63,314 nucleotides of DNA from Phenylobacterium sp. (GTDB lineage Bacteria > Pseudomonadota > Alphaproteobacteria > Caulobacterales > Caulobacteraceae): contig NZ_SCTC01000012.1 of the NCBI RefSeq assembly GCF_004299445.1, forward strand, positions 1-63,314, written 5' to 3'. Positions 9,461 to 18,852 of the stretch are shown piece after piece. The position numbers and the translations under genes are program-made. Numbering within the stretch: the first letter of the stretch is position 1; every line of letters starts with the position of its first letter. Under the pieces are notes generated by a model. The model was not told the DNA's origin. It searched no databases and was given only the letters and a program-made list of their open reading frames with translations.

Positions 9461-9901
9461 CTATCGCTCTCCACCACTCACGATCGCGTTCTTCACCGCC
9501 TCGGCCGCCGCCTCGAAGGCGAGCAGGGTCGAGGTGTGCCGGGCCGGATAATCCTTCACCGGAGCCAGCAACGCCAGTTCGGCGAAGCGGCCTTCGGGCG
9601 CGGGACCATCCGCCTTCAGCATCGCCCGGAACGCATCACGGGTGGTCTCGAGTTCCGCGAGGCTGGCGCCGATCACGTGCGCGCCCAGCACCGCCGCCGA
9701 CGCCTGGCCCAGCGCGCAGGCCTTCACGTCCTGAGCGAAGTCGGCGACCCGATCGCCCTCGACCTTCACATCGACCGTGACGCGGCTGCCGCAGAGCTTG
9801 GAGACCTTCTCCGACGTGGCGTCGGGATCGGTCAGCCGTCCCACCCGAGGCAGGTTCGCCGCGAGCTTGAGAAGCCTCGCCGAGTAGAGGTCGTCGATCA
9901 T
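9461..9901 (-). CDS. NifU/IscU-like iron-sulfur scaffold protein
   Basis: A 146-residue protein of the NifU N-terminal domain family. Two of the three usual cluster ligands are visible as cysteines in SKLCGSR and VKACALGQ. The third position, normally a Cys after the Pro-x-Arg motif, reads PARHTSTLL, so the ligand is replaced. This variant may have a reduced or different scaffold role. The start has AGGGGCG just upstream. Confidence 0.82.
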   Translation of the reverse strand: MIDDLYSARLLKLAANLPRVGRLTDPDATSEKVSKLCGSRVTVDVKVEGDRVADFAQDVKACALGQASAAVLGAHVIGASLAELETTRDAFRAMLKADGPAPEGRFAELALLAPVKDYPARHTSTLLAFEAAAEAVKNAIVSGGER

Positions 9902-9937
9902 CGCCCCTAGGTCGGGGTTCGGGGCGCCGAAGTCAAA

Positions 9938-10267
9938 TCAGGCTTTCGCCAGGTCGCGAAGCGCGGCCGTCAGGCAGCGGGCCCGCACCGCCTCGAGGTC
10001 GGCGACATAGGCGTCGCGGGCGTAGATCGAGGTCTCTCGGTTCACCCGCAGGATGTTGCGTTCGAACGCGGCGCGGGTGGAACGCGCCATGGCGCCGAAG
10101 TAGCCGTTCTCGAGCTGGATCACGCCGGGCGGCGGCGGGTCGAACAGGGTCGCGACCCTGGCCCAGTAGGCCTCGTCGTCCGCCCGCGCGTCGGCCGCCA
10201 GGGCCATCCCGCCGACCGCAGGCGCCGCGCCGGCGGCGGCCAGGATCGTACGGCGGGACAGGTCCAT
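9938..10267 (-). pseudogene. Truncated class V aminotransferase-like protein, N-terminal fragment
   Basis: The 109-residue frame starts with a Tat-type signal (LSRRTILAAAG), then reads DEAYWARVATLFD and IQLENGYFGAMARSTRAAF, as in exported class V-fold PLP-dependent (isopenicillin N epimerase-like) enzymes of about 400-430 residues. Homology stops near EAVRAR and the frame ends after 109 codons, so the PLP-binding lysine and most of the enzyme are missing. Only 36 bases separate it from the next gene, which implies a 3' deletion. It is 12 bases from the sulfatase stop and was probably cotranscribed with it. Confidence 0.68.
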
Positions 10268-10279
10268 GGGGGACTCCGG

Positions 10280-12511
10280 CTATTGGCGCGCCATCTCGGC
10301 CTCGCCGACCGCATCGCCGTCAAGCGCCTGGTCGTCGGCCAGGTTCACGGTGACCTTCTTCAGCACCCCGGTGAACGAAAACGGAGCAGGGTAGTCCGCG
10401 ACCGGGCTGCCGCGATCCAGGCCGATGTCGAGGCCGGACCACGAGATCAGGGTGACGAAGCCGGTGGTGGCGGTGACGCTGCCCGCCGGCTGGCCGTCGA
10501 TGGTGAGCGTGAACGTGCGCGGGCCTTCGTCGCTGCGCCGGGCCGAGACGCCCAGGCGGGTGGCGGTGGGCGGGACCGGGCGGTCGGAGCTGACGGTGGT
10601 CTTCTGGCCGCCGATGTTCAGGGTGTGATGCAGCCGGCCGTCCTTGAGGTAGAGGCTGTAGCCGCTGGTGGCGTCGCCATGGGCCAGCAGGACGCCCTCC
10701 TCGCCGCCGGTCAGCGCCACATGGGCCTCGATCACATAGCTGCGGGCGCGGACGTCTGGGGCCACGTCGGTGGGCAGGTGGCCCATGCCGGCGTGGAAGA
10801 CGAAGCGGGACCGGCTGGCGCGGAACCGTTCCGAGTTCTCGGCGAAGCGGGGGCCGAAGCGATCGTCCAGGGGCAGCACCTGGTGGGCCTCGGCCATGGC
10901 CCACCACTCGTCGATCATCGCCTGCAGCTTCGCCGGCTCGCGCGCCGCGAAGTCGTCGGTCTCGGAGAAGTCCTTGTCGAGGTGGAACAGCTCCCACCTG
11001 TCGTTGTCGAAAGGCGTGCCGGGCGGGTGGAAGGCGACGGCCTTCCAGCCGTCCTTCCAGAGGCCGCGGTGGCCGAACATCTCAAAGTACTGCGGCTTCG
11101 CCCTCGGCGGGGCGGCCGGGTCGGTCAGGGCGGCGGCGAAGCTTTCGCCCTCCAGGGGCATCTGAGCCACGCCCGCCACCTGCTCGGGCGGCTGGACGCC
11201 GATCAGATCCAGCAGGGTCGGGACCAGGTCGCTAGCGTGGGCGAAGCGCTCGCGCACCTCGCCCCGGGCGGGCAGTCCCTTGGGCCAGGAGATCACCAGC
11301 GGGTCGCGGATGCCGCCGCCGTGGGTGTTCTGCTTGTAGCGGCGCAGCGGCGTGTTGGACGCCATCGCCCAGCCTTGCGGGAAGTTCGAGTGGGTGTCGG
11401 GCCCGCCGATGTCGTCGATCCGGGCCAGCTTCTCCTCCATCGGCTCGCCACGGAAGTTGAACGGGCCCATGGCGTTGACGAAGCCCAGCGGCCCGCCCTC
11501 CTGCGATGCGCCATTGTCGCTGAGGATCAAGATCAGGGTGTCGTCGCGCACGCCGGCCTGCTCGAGGAAGTCGAACAGGCGGCCCAGGTGTTGGTCGGTG
11601 TGGTCCAGCATGGCGGCGAACGCGCTCTGCAGGCGAGTGAACACGCGGCGCTCGTCGGCCGAGTAGCTCTCCCACGGCCGGATGCCCTCGTTGCGCTCGG
11701 GGAGGCGGGTGTCGCGCGGCACGATGCCCAGCGCCTTCTGGCGCGCCAGCCGCCGCTCGCGCTCGGCGTCCCAGCCGCCCTCGAACACCGCGTCGTAGCT
11801 CTTGATCAGGTCGGCCGGCGCCTGGTGGGGCGCGTGGCAGGCGCCGGGGGCCAGCCAGAGCAGCCATGGCGTCTGGGGCGCATCGGCCATGTGATCGGCG
11901 AGATAACGGATCGACTGGTCCACCAGATCCTCGGTCAGGTGGTAGCCGGTCTCGAAGGTTCCCGGCGGAGTGATCGGCGTGTTGTCGCGCACCAGCTCTG
12001 GCGAATACTGGTCGGTCTCGGCATCCATGAAGCCGTAGAACCGGTCGAAGCCGCGCCCCAGCGGCCAGCCGTCGAACGGACCCGACGGGCCGGTCTCGGT
12101 CAGCGGCGTCACGTGCCACTTGCCCAGCATGTAGTTCCGATAGCCGTGCGGGCGCAGCATCTCGGGCAGGGTGCCGGCCTCCTTGGCGATCTTGCCGCGA
12201 TAGCCGGGATAGCCACTGTCGAAGTTGGCCAGGCAGCCCACGCCCACGGAATGGTGGTTGCGCCCGGTGAGCAGGGCCGCGCGCGTGGTCGAGCACATGG
12301 CGGTGGTGTGGAAGCCCGCCATGCGCAGGCCCTGAGCGGCGACCCTGTCGATGTTGGGCGTGCGGATCGGCGAGCCGTAGCAGCCGAAATCCGAGAAGCC
12401 GACGTCGTCGAACAGCACCACCAGGATGTTCGGCGCGCCCTTGGGCGGCCGCGGAGACTCGGGCCACTCGGGCGTGGACTCCGCCACCGTCCGTCCGATC
12501 CTGCCCGCCAT
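10280..12511 (-). CDS. Arylsulfatase (type I sulfatase family)
   Basis: A 743-residue sulfatase. Metal-binding residues lie in ILVVLFDDVGFSDFGCYGSP near the N-terminus, and the core runs to about residue 540. A C-terminal jelly-roll-like beta region of about 180 residues follows. The nucleophile motif is MCSTTRAALLTGRNHH: the formylglycine cysteine and arginine are present, but the usual Pro (or Ala) two positions after Cys is Thr. No signal peptide is apparent. GGGAGG lies seven bases before the ATG. Confidence 0.9.
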   Translation of the reverse strand: MAGRIGRTVAESTPEWPESPRPPKGAPNILVVLFDDVGFSDFGCYGSPIRTPNIDRVAAQGLRMAGFHTTAMCSTTRAALLTGRNHHSVGVGCLANFDSGYPGYRGKIAKEAGTLPEMLRPHGYRNYMLGKWHVTPLTETGPSGPFDGWPLGRGFDRFYGFMDAETDQYSPELVRDNTPITPPGTFETGYHLTEDLVDQSIRYLADHMADAPQTPWLLWLAPGACHAPHQAPADLIKSYDAVFEGGWDAERERRLARQKALGIVPRDTRLPERNEGIRPWESYSADERRVFTRLQSAFAAMLDHTDQHLGRLFDFLEQAGVRDDTLILILSDNGASQEGGPLGFVNAMGPFNFRGEPMEEKLARIDDIGGPDTHSNFPQGWAMASNTPLRRYKQNTHGGGIRDPLVISWPKGLPARGEVRERFAHASDLVPTLLDLIGVQPPEQVAGVAQMPLEGESFAAALTDPAAPPRAKPQYFEMFGHRGLWKDGWKAVAFHPPGTPFDNDRWELFHLDKDFSETDDFAAREPAKLQAMIDEWWAMAEAHQVLPLDDRFGPRFAENSERFRASRSRFVFHAGMGHLPTDVAPDVRARSYVIEAHVALTGGEEGVLLAHGDATSGYSLYLKDGRLHHTLNIGGQKTTVSSDRPVPPTATRLGVSARRSDEGPRTFTLTIDGQPAGSVTATTGFVTLISWSGLDIGLDRGSPVADYPAPFSFTGVLKKVTVNLADDQALDGDAVGEAEMARQ

Positions 12512-12651
12512 GCGTCGCCTCCCTGGGTGTGCGTCGAAATATTGGACTAAAAAGTCAGAAACGCCAATGGCCCAGGCGCGTTGATTGTTGCGGGATCGCT
12601 CGCCGCCTGGGATTGCTGAGCGTCGCGTCGATCCGGCCTGGGGGACCTTCG

Positions 12652-13722
12652 ATGGGCCTATTCGACTCCGTTCGCTCGCTGTTCGAGACCGAGGCGCTTA
12701 GTCCGCACGGCATCTGCCTGCTCTGGCGACCCGAACTGATCTGGACCCATGCGATCTCGGACCTGATCATCGGCGTCGCCTACTTCTCGATTCCCCTGGC
12801 GCTGGGCGTGTTCCTGTACCATCGCCGCGACGTCCGCTTCAGCTGGGCGATCTGGCTGTTCGTGGCCTTCATCATGCTGTGCGGCGTCACCCACTTCATG
12901 ATGATCTGGACGCTGTGGAACCCGGACTACGGGGTCGAGGCGATCATCAAGGCCGCGACGGCGGCGGCGTCGCTGGTGACCGCGGCGGCGCTCTGGCCCC
13001 TGCTGCCGCGGGCCATCGCATTGCCGTCCACGGCGGCGCTGCAGGCCGGACTGGCCGAGCGCGACGCAGCGCTCGAGGAACTGCGCGGGGCCATGAAGAC
13101 GATGATGGAGATGCGCGTCCACGAGTCGCGCCAGAAGCTGCTGCTCGACGAGCTGAACCACCGCGTGAAGAACACGCTGGCCTCGGTGCAGTCGGTGGCG
13201 GTGCAGACGCTCTCCGACACGCGCGATCTGGAAGGCGCGCGCAACCTGTTCATCGAGCGACTGATGGCGCTGTCATCCACTCACAACCTGCTGGTGACAC
13301 GCGAGTGGGAGAGCGCCTCGTTCCACGAACTGGTCGAGGCGACGCTTCGGCCCTATGGGCGACCGTACGGCATTTCCGGCGCGGATCTGCGCCTCGACGC
13401 CAACCTGGCGGTGAGCCTGGGCATGGCGCTGCACGAACTGGCCACCAACGCGGTGAAGTACGGGGCCTGGCGGGGCGAAGGGCGGGTGGACATCGAGGTC
13501 GACGTCGACGGGGATCAGGCCCTCACCATCGTCTGGCGTGAGAGCGGCGGCCCGCCGGTGACGCCCCCCGCGCGGCGCGGCTTCGGTTCACGCCTGCTGG
13601 AACGCGGCGTGGCCACGGAGGTGCTGGGCGAGGTGAACCTGGACTTCCGCGAGGCGGGGCTGGTCTGCACCATCCATGCGCAGGCGAGCGCGCGGATGCA
13701 GATCATGGAGCCGGCGGGCTAG
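12652..13722 (+). CDS. HWE-type histidine kinase with ethylene-receptor-like membrane domain
   Basis: A 356-residue kinase. Three helices at about residues 33-56, 65-88 and 95-120 align without gaps to plant ETR1. With a constant offset of 12, ETR1 residues Asp25, Tyr32, Ile35, Pro36, Ile62, Cys65 and His69 correspond to Asp37, Tyr44, Ile47, Pro48, Ile74, Cys77 and His81. The Cys/His pair in ETR1 binds the copper used for ethylene. A coiled coil and HWE/HisKA_2 kinase follow: phosphoacceptor His170 in ELNHRVKN and N-box HELATNAVKYG. No response regulator is adjacent. I chose the ATG at 12652 because GGGGGA precedes it; an open frame upstream is not protein-like. Confidence 0.88.
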   Translation: MGLFDSVRSLFETEALSPHGICLLWRPELIWTHAISDLIIGVAYFSIPLALGVFLYHRRDVRFSWAIWLFVAFIMLCGVTHFMMIWTLWNPDYGVEAIIKAATAAASLVTAAALWPLLPRAIALPSTAALQAGLAERDAALEELRGAMKTMMEMRVHESRQKLLLDELNHRVKNTLASVQSVAVQTLSDTRDLEGARNLFIERLMALSSTHNLLVTREWESASFHELVEATLRPYGRPYGISGADLRLDANLAVSLGMALHELATNAVKYGAWRGEGRVDIEVDVDGDQALTIVWRESGGPPVTPPARRGFGSRLLERGVATEVLGEVNLDFREAGLVCTIHAQASARMQIMEPAG

Positions 13723-13791
13723 GGACGGTGGCTGATCCGCGGGTTCGGCGGCGATGACGTTCCAGGGCAGGGGACAAGACCGACGCCGGGT

Positions 13792-14364
13792 CTATCCCCG
13801 ACTCGCCGCCCACTCGGCTTCGGCGCGTTCCTTCAAGGCTTCGTTCATGGCCTGGAAGCCGCGGCGCACGACGCGGCCCACGCGCTTGCCCAGCGAGGGG
13901 CCCATGAAGCCGCCGAAGATCTCGCCGTTGTCCACGATGCAGCCAGACTCGGAGAGGGGCGAGATCTCGATGTAGCGCAGGGTCCTTATGAGTCCGCCCA
14001 TCATGGTGAGCCGCCAGTGCAGCTGCTCGTTGGGCACCCACTCCAGCACCTTGGGCTTCAGCTCCTGGACCGGCTGGCCGGGCAGGGCCAGCGAGACCGT
14101 GAGGGTCTCGCCGATGCGGATATTGCCCTCGGCCCTGGGATAGGTGGGGTTCCACTCGCTCCAGCGGGCCAGATCGTAGACGACGTCCCAGATCACCTCG
14201 GGCGGCGCCTGGATGCCGATGCGGTCCTCGACCCGCAGGCCCGAGGGCGCCTTGGGCGGGGGCGGCCGGCCCTCGGTCTTGAGGCTCATGATCTGGGGGC
14301 CCATGCCGCCCTTGCGGCCGCCGGGCTTGGCCAGAAGTTCCGGGCCGGGCTTGAAGGGGCTCAT
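13792..14364 (-). CDS. SRPBCC domain protein
   Basis: A 190-residue protein with a START/Bet v1-like ligand-binding fold, visible from about residue 45: VEDRIGIQAPPEVIWDVV, LARWSEWNP and the C-terminal helix FQAMNEALKERAE. The N-terminal 40 residues are Gly/Pro-rich. AAGGAG precedes the start, which overlaps the cysS stop (ATGA), so it is translationally coupled to cysS. Ligand unknown. Confidence 0.82.
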   Translation of the reverse strand: MSPFKPGPELLAKPGGRKGGMGPQIMSLKTEGRPPPPKAPSGLRVEDRIGIQAPPEVIWDVVYDLARWSEWNPTYPRAEGNIRIGETLTVSLALPGQPVQELKPKVLEWVPNEQLHWRLTMMGGLIRTLRYIEISPLSESGCIVDNGEIFGGFMGPSLGKRVGRVVRRGFQAMNEALKERAEAEWAASRG

Positions 14365-15791
14365 GGCTGCTCCTTGATCCGCCAGGTGGCGCCGTTGGGA
14401 CCGTCCATCACCTCGACATTAAGCGCGGCGAGTTCGCCACGAATGCGGTCGGCTTCGGGCCAATTCTTGGCGGCCCGGGCGGCGTGCCGGTCGGCGATGA
14501 GGGCCTCGACGCGGGACTTCAGGTCGTCGTCCGCGCCACTCTGGAACCAGGACTGCGGGTCGGCGGTCAGGAAGCCCATGAGGTTCCCCGCCTCGACCAG
14601 CAGCCCGCGGCCGCTGGCGACGGCGCGGGCGTCCTTGGCCATCACCGCGGCGCGGACCTTGTCGGCCAGCTGGAAGAGGGCGGCGAAGGCGGCGGGGGTG
14701 TTGAGGTCGTCGTGCAGGGCGGCGCGCACGGCGGCGTGGTCGGCGGCGGCGGACGCGTTCTGCCAGCCGTCGGCCGACGGCTCGCCGGCCAGAAACCGGG
14801 CCGAGTCATCCAGCACCCGGTAGAGCCGGTCCAGCGCGCTTTTGGCCTGCTCGATCAGGCTGTCGGTCCACTCCAGTTCCTGGCGGTAATGGCCGGCCAG
14901 CAGCGCCCAGCGCAGGGCCTCGCCCGGATAGGTCTTCAGGAGGTCGTGAGCGAGCGCCACGTTGCCGAGGCTCTTGCTCATCTTCTCCTCGCCCATGTTG
15001 AGGAAGCCGTTGTGCAGCCAGTAGTGAGCGTATTCGCGCTCGCCGTGGCCCGAGCAGACGCCCTGGGCCAGCTCGTTCTCGTGGTGCGGGAAGATCAGGT
15101 CGACCCCGCCGCCGTGGATGTCGATCGGAAGGCCCAGGGCCTCCTCGATCATGGCGGTGCACTCGATATGCCACCCGGGGCGGCCCTTGCCCCACGGGCT
15201 CTCCCATTCGGGCTCGCCGGGCTTGGACGGCTTCCAGAGCACGAAGTCGCGCGGGTCGTTCTTGTAGGGCGCGACGTCGACGCGGGCGCCGGCGATCAGG
15301 TCGTCCATCGGCTTCTTCGACAGCTTGCCGTAGTCGGCGAACGCCTGGGTGTCGAACAGCACGTGGCCCTCGGCGGCGTAGGCGCCGTTGTTGCGGATCA
15401 GGTCGCCGATCATCGCGATGATGGCGTCCATGGTCTCGGTGACCCGCGGCTGGAACGTGGGCCGCAGCGCGCCCAGCGCCGCGGCGTCGGCGTTGTAGGC
15501 GTCGAGATAGCGGTCGGTGATCGTGCGGATCGGCACGCCCTCGTCGGCGGCCTTCTTGTTGATCTTGTCGTCCACGTCCGTGACGTTGGCGGCGTAGAGC
15601 ACGGCGTGGTCGCCATAGGCGTCGCGCAGCACCCGGAACAGCAGGTCGAAGACCACCACCGGCCGGAAATTGCCGATGTGGGCGAAGTTGTAGACCGTGG
15701 GCCCACAGACATACATCGTCACCCGGCTGGGATCCTTGGGTGCGAACGGCCGCTTCGAACGGCTCATGGTGTCGTAGAGGCTAAGGGTCAT
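14361..15791 (-). CDS. cysS: Cysteinyl-tRNA synthetase
   Basis: A class I aminoacyl-tRNA synthetase of 476 residues. The HIGH-type motif is AHIGNFRP just after CGPTVYN, whose cysteine is a zinc ligand. Other landmarks are GWHIECTAM, the FPHHENE zinc site and the KMSKS loop EEKMSKSLGN. The C-terminal DALR and anticodon-binding regions are present. It diverges from folE. Confidence 0.97.
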   Translation of the reverse strand: MTLSLYDTMSRSKRPFAPKDPSRVTMYVCGPTVYNFAHIGNFRPVVVFDLLFRVLRDAYGDHAVLYAANVTDVDDKINKKAADEGVPIRTITDRYLDAYNADAAALGALRPTFQPRVTETMDAIIAMIGDLIRNNGAYAAEGHVLFDTQAFADYGKLSKKPMDDLIAGARVDVAPYKNDPRDFVLWKPSKPGEPEWESPWGKGRPGWHIECTAMIEEALGLPIDIHGGGVDLIFPHHENELAQGVCSGHGEREYAHYWLHNGFLNMGEEKMSKSLGNVALAHDLLKTYPGEALRWALLAGHYRQELEWTDSLIEQAKSALDRLYRVLDDSARFLAGEPSADGWQNASAAADHAAVRAALHDDLNTPAAFAALFQLADKVRAAVMAKDARAVASGRGLLVEAGNLMGFLTADPQSWFQSGADDDLKSRVEALIADRHAARAAKNWPEADRIRGELAALNVEVMDGPNGATWRIKEQP

Positions 15792-15956
15792 ATCTCACGG
15801 TTACGCTGCGGAACGGTTGCCCAGGACGGGCCCGCGCCCATATACAGATCGCCCGGACAGGAGGCCAAGCGCCCAAGTCCGTAGTGAAGGGTGGCACGCG
15901 TAATCTCCGGGACCATCGTCCTGGCGCAACTCAGCCCTGGAAAGAAACGCTCTCTC

Positions 15957-16586
15957 ATGGACGCTCCTGCCCGCGACCGAACCCTGATCGGGTCCGAGGA
16001 CGGTACTCTTGAGCCCTTCAAGCGGCCGACCCGCGAAGAAGCTATGGAAGCCGTGCGCACGCTGATCGCGTGGGCCGGCGACGATCCGCGCCGCGAAGGC
16101 GTGATCGACACGCCCAAGCGCGTCGTCGACGCCTACGGCGAATGGTTCGAGGGCTACAAGCTCGACCCGTCGAAGGAGCTGAGCCGCACGTTCGAGGACG
16201 TGCAGGGCTACGACGACATCGTCATGCTGCGCGAGATCGAGGTGGAGAGCCACTGCGAGCACCACATGGCGCCGTTCCTGGGCAAAGCCTACGTGGCCTA
16301 CATGCCGACGAACCGGGTGGTGGGCATCTCCAAGCTGGCCAAGGTGGTCGAGATCTTCGCCCGCCGTCTCCAGACCCAGGAGACGATGACCCAGCAGATC
16401 GCCGACGCCATCACGGACAGTCTGCGCCCCGCTGGCGTGGCCGTCCTGATCGACGCGGCGCACCAGTGCATGACCACCCGCGGCGTGCACCACCGCCACG
16501 TGAGCACGATCACCACCCAGTTCACGGGCGTGTTCAAGACCGACGCGACGCTGCGTCAGCGCTTCCTGGACTTCGTGAACCGCTAA
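15957..16586 (+). CDS. folE: GTP cyclohydrolase I
   Basis: Converts GTP to 7,8-dihydroneopterin triphosphate for folate synthesis. It is 209 residues. Zinc and catalytic motifs are ESHCEHHMAPF, ISKLAKVVEIFARR and HQCMTTRGVHHRH. The ATG at 15957 gives a normal-length protein; a GTG at 15891 would add 22 residues atypical of the family. Its stop overlaps that of the convergent serine hydrolase. Confidence 0.96.
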   Translation: MDAPARDRTLIGSEDGTLEPFKRPTREEAMEAVRTLIAWAGDDPRREGVIDTPKRVVDAYGEWFEGYKLDPSKELSRTFEDVQGYDDIVMLREIEVESHCEHHMAPFLGKAYVAYMPTNRVVGISKLAKVVEIFARRLQTQETMTQQIADAITDSLRPAGVAVLIDAAHQCMTTRGVHHRHVSTITTQFTGVFKTDATLRQRFLDFVNR

Positions 16587-17719
16587 GTCGCGGTCGCGGA
16601 CAGTAGCAAGTTCGCCGTGGCCTGGGGCGACCCGGGCCCGGTGAACGCCACCGCGAAGTAGGCGCCGCGCGCCGTCGAATAGCCGGCGGTCGCGGTCGCT
16701 CCGGGTAGTCCCCCGTCGTGGCCCAGCCACAGGTCAGCCTGCCCGCCCGCCGAGGCCAGGTCGGTGACCGTGACGCCCAGCCCGTAGAAGCTCACCCGCG
16801 CGCCGAACATCGGATAGAGCCGCGCGAAGCGCCGGCTCGTGATCTCGTGGCTGTGCAGCCGCCCAGCGAACACCCCACGCCAGAACCGCACCATGTCGGC
16901 GGCCGAGGCCGCGACCGGGCCCGCTGCCCAGGGCGTGGTGACGTCGTCGTTGGCGCCGTCGCTCGCCTGCGGGCCGGGCGCGGGCAGGGCCATGCCCGCG
17001 AGGGACTGTCGGGGCGCCAGGATCGTCGTCTCGGTCAGCCCCAGCCGGTCCACCACCCGAGCCGTGACCACCTCATGGAAGGGCCGCTGCTCGATCAACT
17101 CCACGATCCGGCCCAGCAGCGTGTAGCCGGTGTTGGAATAGGACCATGCCGCCCCCGGGCAGAACTCCGGCGGATGGGCAAAGGCCGCCGCCAGCGCTTC
17201 CTCGGGCGACTTGTAGCCAGACCGGGCCCGAAGGGCCGCGTCGGCCTGGAAGCTGAAGAGCCCGCTGGTGTGCGCCAGCAGGTCCTCCGCGGTGATCAGC
17301 CTGGCGTTGGGCGCCGCCGGGACCCAGCGGCTGAGCGGGGCGTCCAGCGCGAGCCGGCCTTCCTCGACCAGTTGCAGGACTGCGGTCGCCGTGTGCGCCT
17401 TGCCGGCGCTGGCCCAATAGAACCGTTCGGCTTGCGCACCCGCGGCCGCCTGCGTCCGGGTCCAGATCGGCCCCTCGGCGCGCGCCAGGGCCGCTGTCGC
17501 CGCCACCGGCCGGGCCCGCTCCATCGCCTGGCCGAACGCGGCGTCGAGGGCCGCATCGTCGGGTGGAGCGCCGCTCGCCCTGGCCGCCTCGAGCATCGGC
17601 GCCGTCAGGCCCGTGAAGGGCGCGCCTCCTACGTAGGTCTTGCGCGCCCGGCACGTCGCCGCCGCCGGACTCGCGCCCAGGGCAAGCAGACTGCCGATGA
17701 CTTCGCGCCGGTGAACCAT
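16583..17719 (-). CDS. Serine hydrolase, beta-lactamase/penicillin-binding-like
   Basis: A 378-residue class C beta-lactamase-like hydrolase with an N-terminal export signal (MVHRREVIGSLLALGASPAAA, possibly Tat-like). Catalytic motifs are SAGK for SxxK, YSNTG for YxN, and GHDGG replacing KTG. The family includes esterases, D-aminopeptidases and lactamase-like enzymes, so the substrate is open. GGGAGAGAGG stands before the ATG at 17719. Confidence 0.87.
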   Translation of the reverse strand: MVHRREVIGSLLALGASPAAATCRARKTYVGGAPFTGLTAPMLEAARASGAPPDDAALDAAFGQAMERARPVAATAALARAEGPIWTRTQAAAGAQAERFYWASAGKAHTATAVLQLVEEGRLALDAPLSRWVPAAPNARLITAEDLLAHTSGLFSFQADAALRARSGYKSPEEALAAAFAHPPEFCPGAAWSYSNTGYTLLGRIVELIEQRPFHEVVTARVVDRLGLTETTILAPRQSLAGMALPAPGPQASDGANDDVTTPWAAGPVAASAADMVRFWRGVFAGRLHSHEITSRRFARLYPMFGARVSFYGLGVTVTDLASAGGQADLWLGHDGGLPGATATAGYSTARGAYFAVAFTGPGSPQATANLLLSATAT

Positions 17720-17819
17720 CCGCCTCTCTCCCTGATCGCTCAGGCTTGGCCAGCGATTGCAGCAAAGGTTGGGCGCTGAAACCCGGTGCGCTTGTGGCGC
17801 GGCTGAGCCATATGGAGGG

Positions 17820-18215
17820 ATGACCAGCAGCTTCCCCACCGCCCGCTCCGCCGAAGCCCTCGAGCAGGGCAACTCGCTCAGTCCGCGCTTCGACGCCAAC
17901 GGCCTGATCGCCGCGGTGGCGACCCACGCCGAGACCGGCGAGGTGCTGATGCTGGCGTGGATGAACGAGGAGGCGCTGAAGCTCACGCTCTCCACCGGTG
18001 AGGCCCACTATTGGAGCCGCTCGCGGGGCGAGCTCTGGCACAAGGGCGCGACCAGCGGGCAGGTGCAGGTGATCGACGAAATGCGCGTCGACTGCGACCA
18101 GGATGCGATCTGGCTGAAGGTGTTCCCGCAGGGCGACGGCGGGGCCTGCCACACGGGCGCGCGCTCGTGCTTCTACCGCGTGGTGGAAGGCGGCAAGCTG
18201 GTGAAGCGGCCGTGA
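17820..18215 (+). CDS. hisI: Phosphoribosyl-AMP cyclohydrolase
   Basis: Third step of histidine synthesis, hydrolysing PR-AMP to ProFAR. At 131 residues it is the HisI-only form, without HisE. Landmarks are [24 protein letters not shown] and the metal-binding cysteines in VDCDQDA and [10 protein letters not shown]. The ATG at 17820 directly abuts GGAGGG with no spacer; the alternative TTG at 17757 adds 21 non-conserved residues. It is coupled to the downstream LysE gene. Confidence 0.93.
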   Translation: MTSSFPTARSAEALEQGNSLSPRFDANGLIAAVATHAETGEVLMLAWMNEEALKLTLSTGEAHYWSRSRGELWHKGATSGQVQVIDEMRVDCDQDAIWLKVFPQGDGGACHTGARSCFYRVVEGGKLVKRP

Positions 18216-18838
18216 CGGTCGTCCAGGCGCTGTCGGCCTATGTGGTCGCCGCCGGCCTGCTGACGCTGACCCCGGGGCTGGACACCGCGCTCATCCTGCG
18301 CACGGCGGCGGTCGAAGGGCCGAAGCGGGCGGCTTTCGCGGCGCTCGGGATCAACATCGGCTGCCTGATCTGGGGCGCGGCGGTGGCGCTAGGCCTCGGC
18401 GCGCTACTGGCCGCCTCGACGCTGGCGTTCACTGTCCTGAAGTGGATCGGCGCGGTCTATCTGGTCTGGCTGGGCCTCAATCTGCTGCTGAAGCCGCGGG
18501 ACCGCTTCGAGGTCAGCGACGGCGCAAGGGTCGGGGGCGGCGACCTGGCGTGGATGCGGCGGGGGTTCCTGACCAACCTGCTGAACCCCAAGGTCGGGAT
18601 CTTCTACGTCTCGTTCCTGCCCCAGTTCCTGCCGACCGGGGTGCAGGCCGCACCCTTCATCTTCCTGCTGGCGGTGATCCATGTGGTCCTGGGCAGCTGC
18701 TGGTCCGCGACCCTGATACTGGCCACGCGGCCTATCGCGGGTTTCCTGCAGCGCGCCGCGGTGGTGCGCTGGCTCGACCGGGTGACGGGCGGCCTGTTCC
18801 TGGCGTTCGGCGTGCGATTGGCGCTGGAACGGCGCTAG
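18212..18838 (+). CDS. LysE family translocator
   Basis: A 208-residue RhtB/LysE-type exporter of amino acids or related metabolites. The N-terminal signature [14 protein letters not shown] and [18 protein letters not shown] are characteristic, and five to six membrane helices are visible. It starts with GTG inside the hisI stop (GTGA). Substrate not predictable. Confidence 0.88.
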   Translation: MTVVQALSAYVVAAGLLTLTPGLDTALILRTAAVEGPKRAAFAALGINIGCLIWGAAVALGLGALLAASTLAFTVLKWIGAVYLVWLGLNLLLKPRDRFEVSDGARVGGGDLAWMRRGFLTNLLNPKVGIFYVSFLPQFLPTGVQAAPFIFLLAVIHVVLGSCWSATLILATRPIAGFLQRAAVVRWLDRVTGGLFLAFGVRLALERR

Positions 18839-18852
18839 CGGACCTTGCGGCG

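Noticed and set aside
10283..12550. 755-codon open frame antisense to the sulfatase
   Set aside because: No recognisable domain and complementary to a convincing sulfatase gene.
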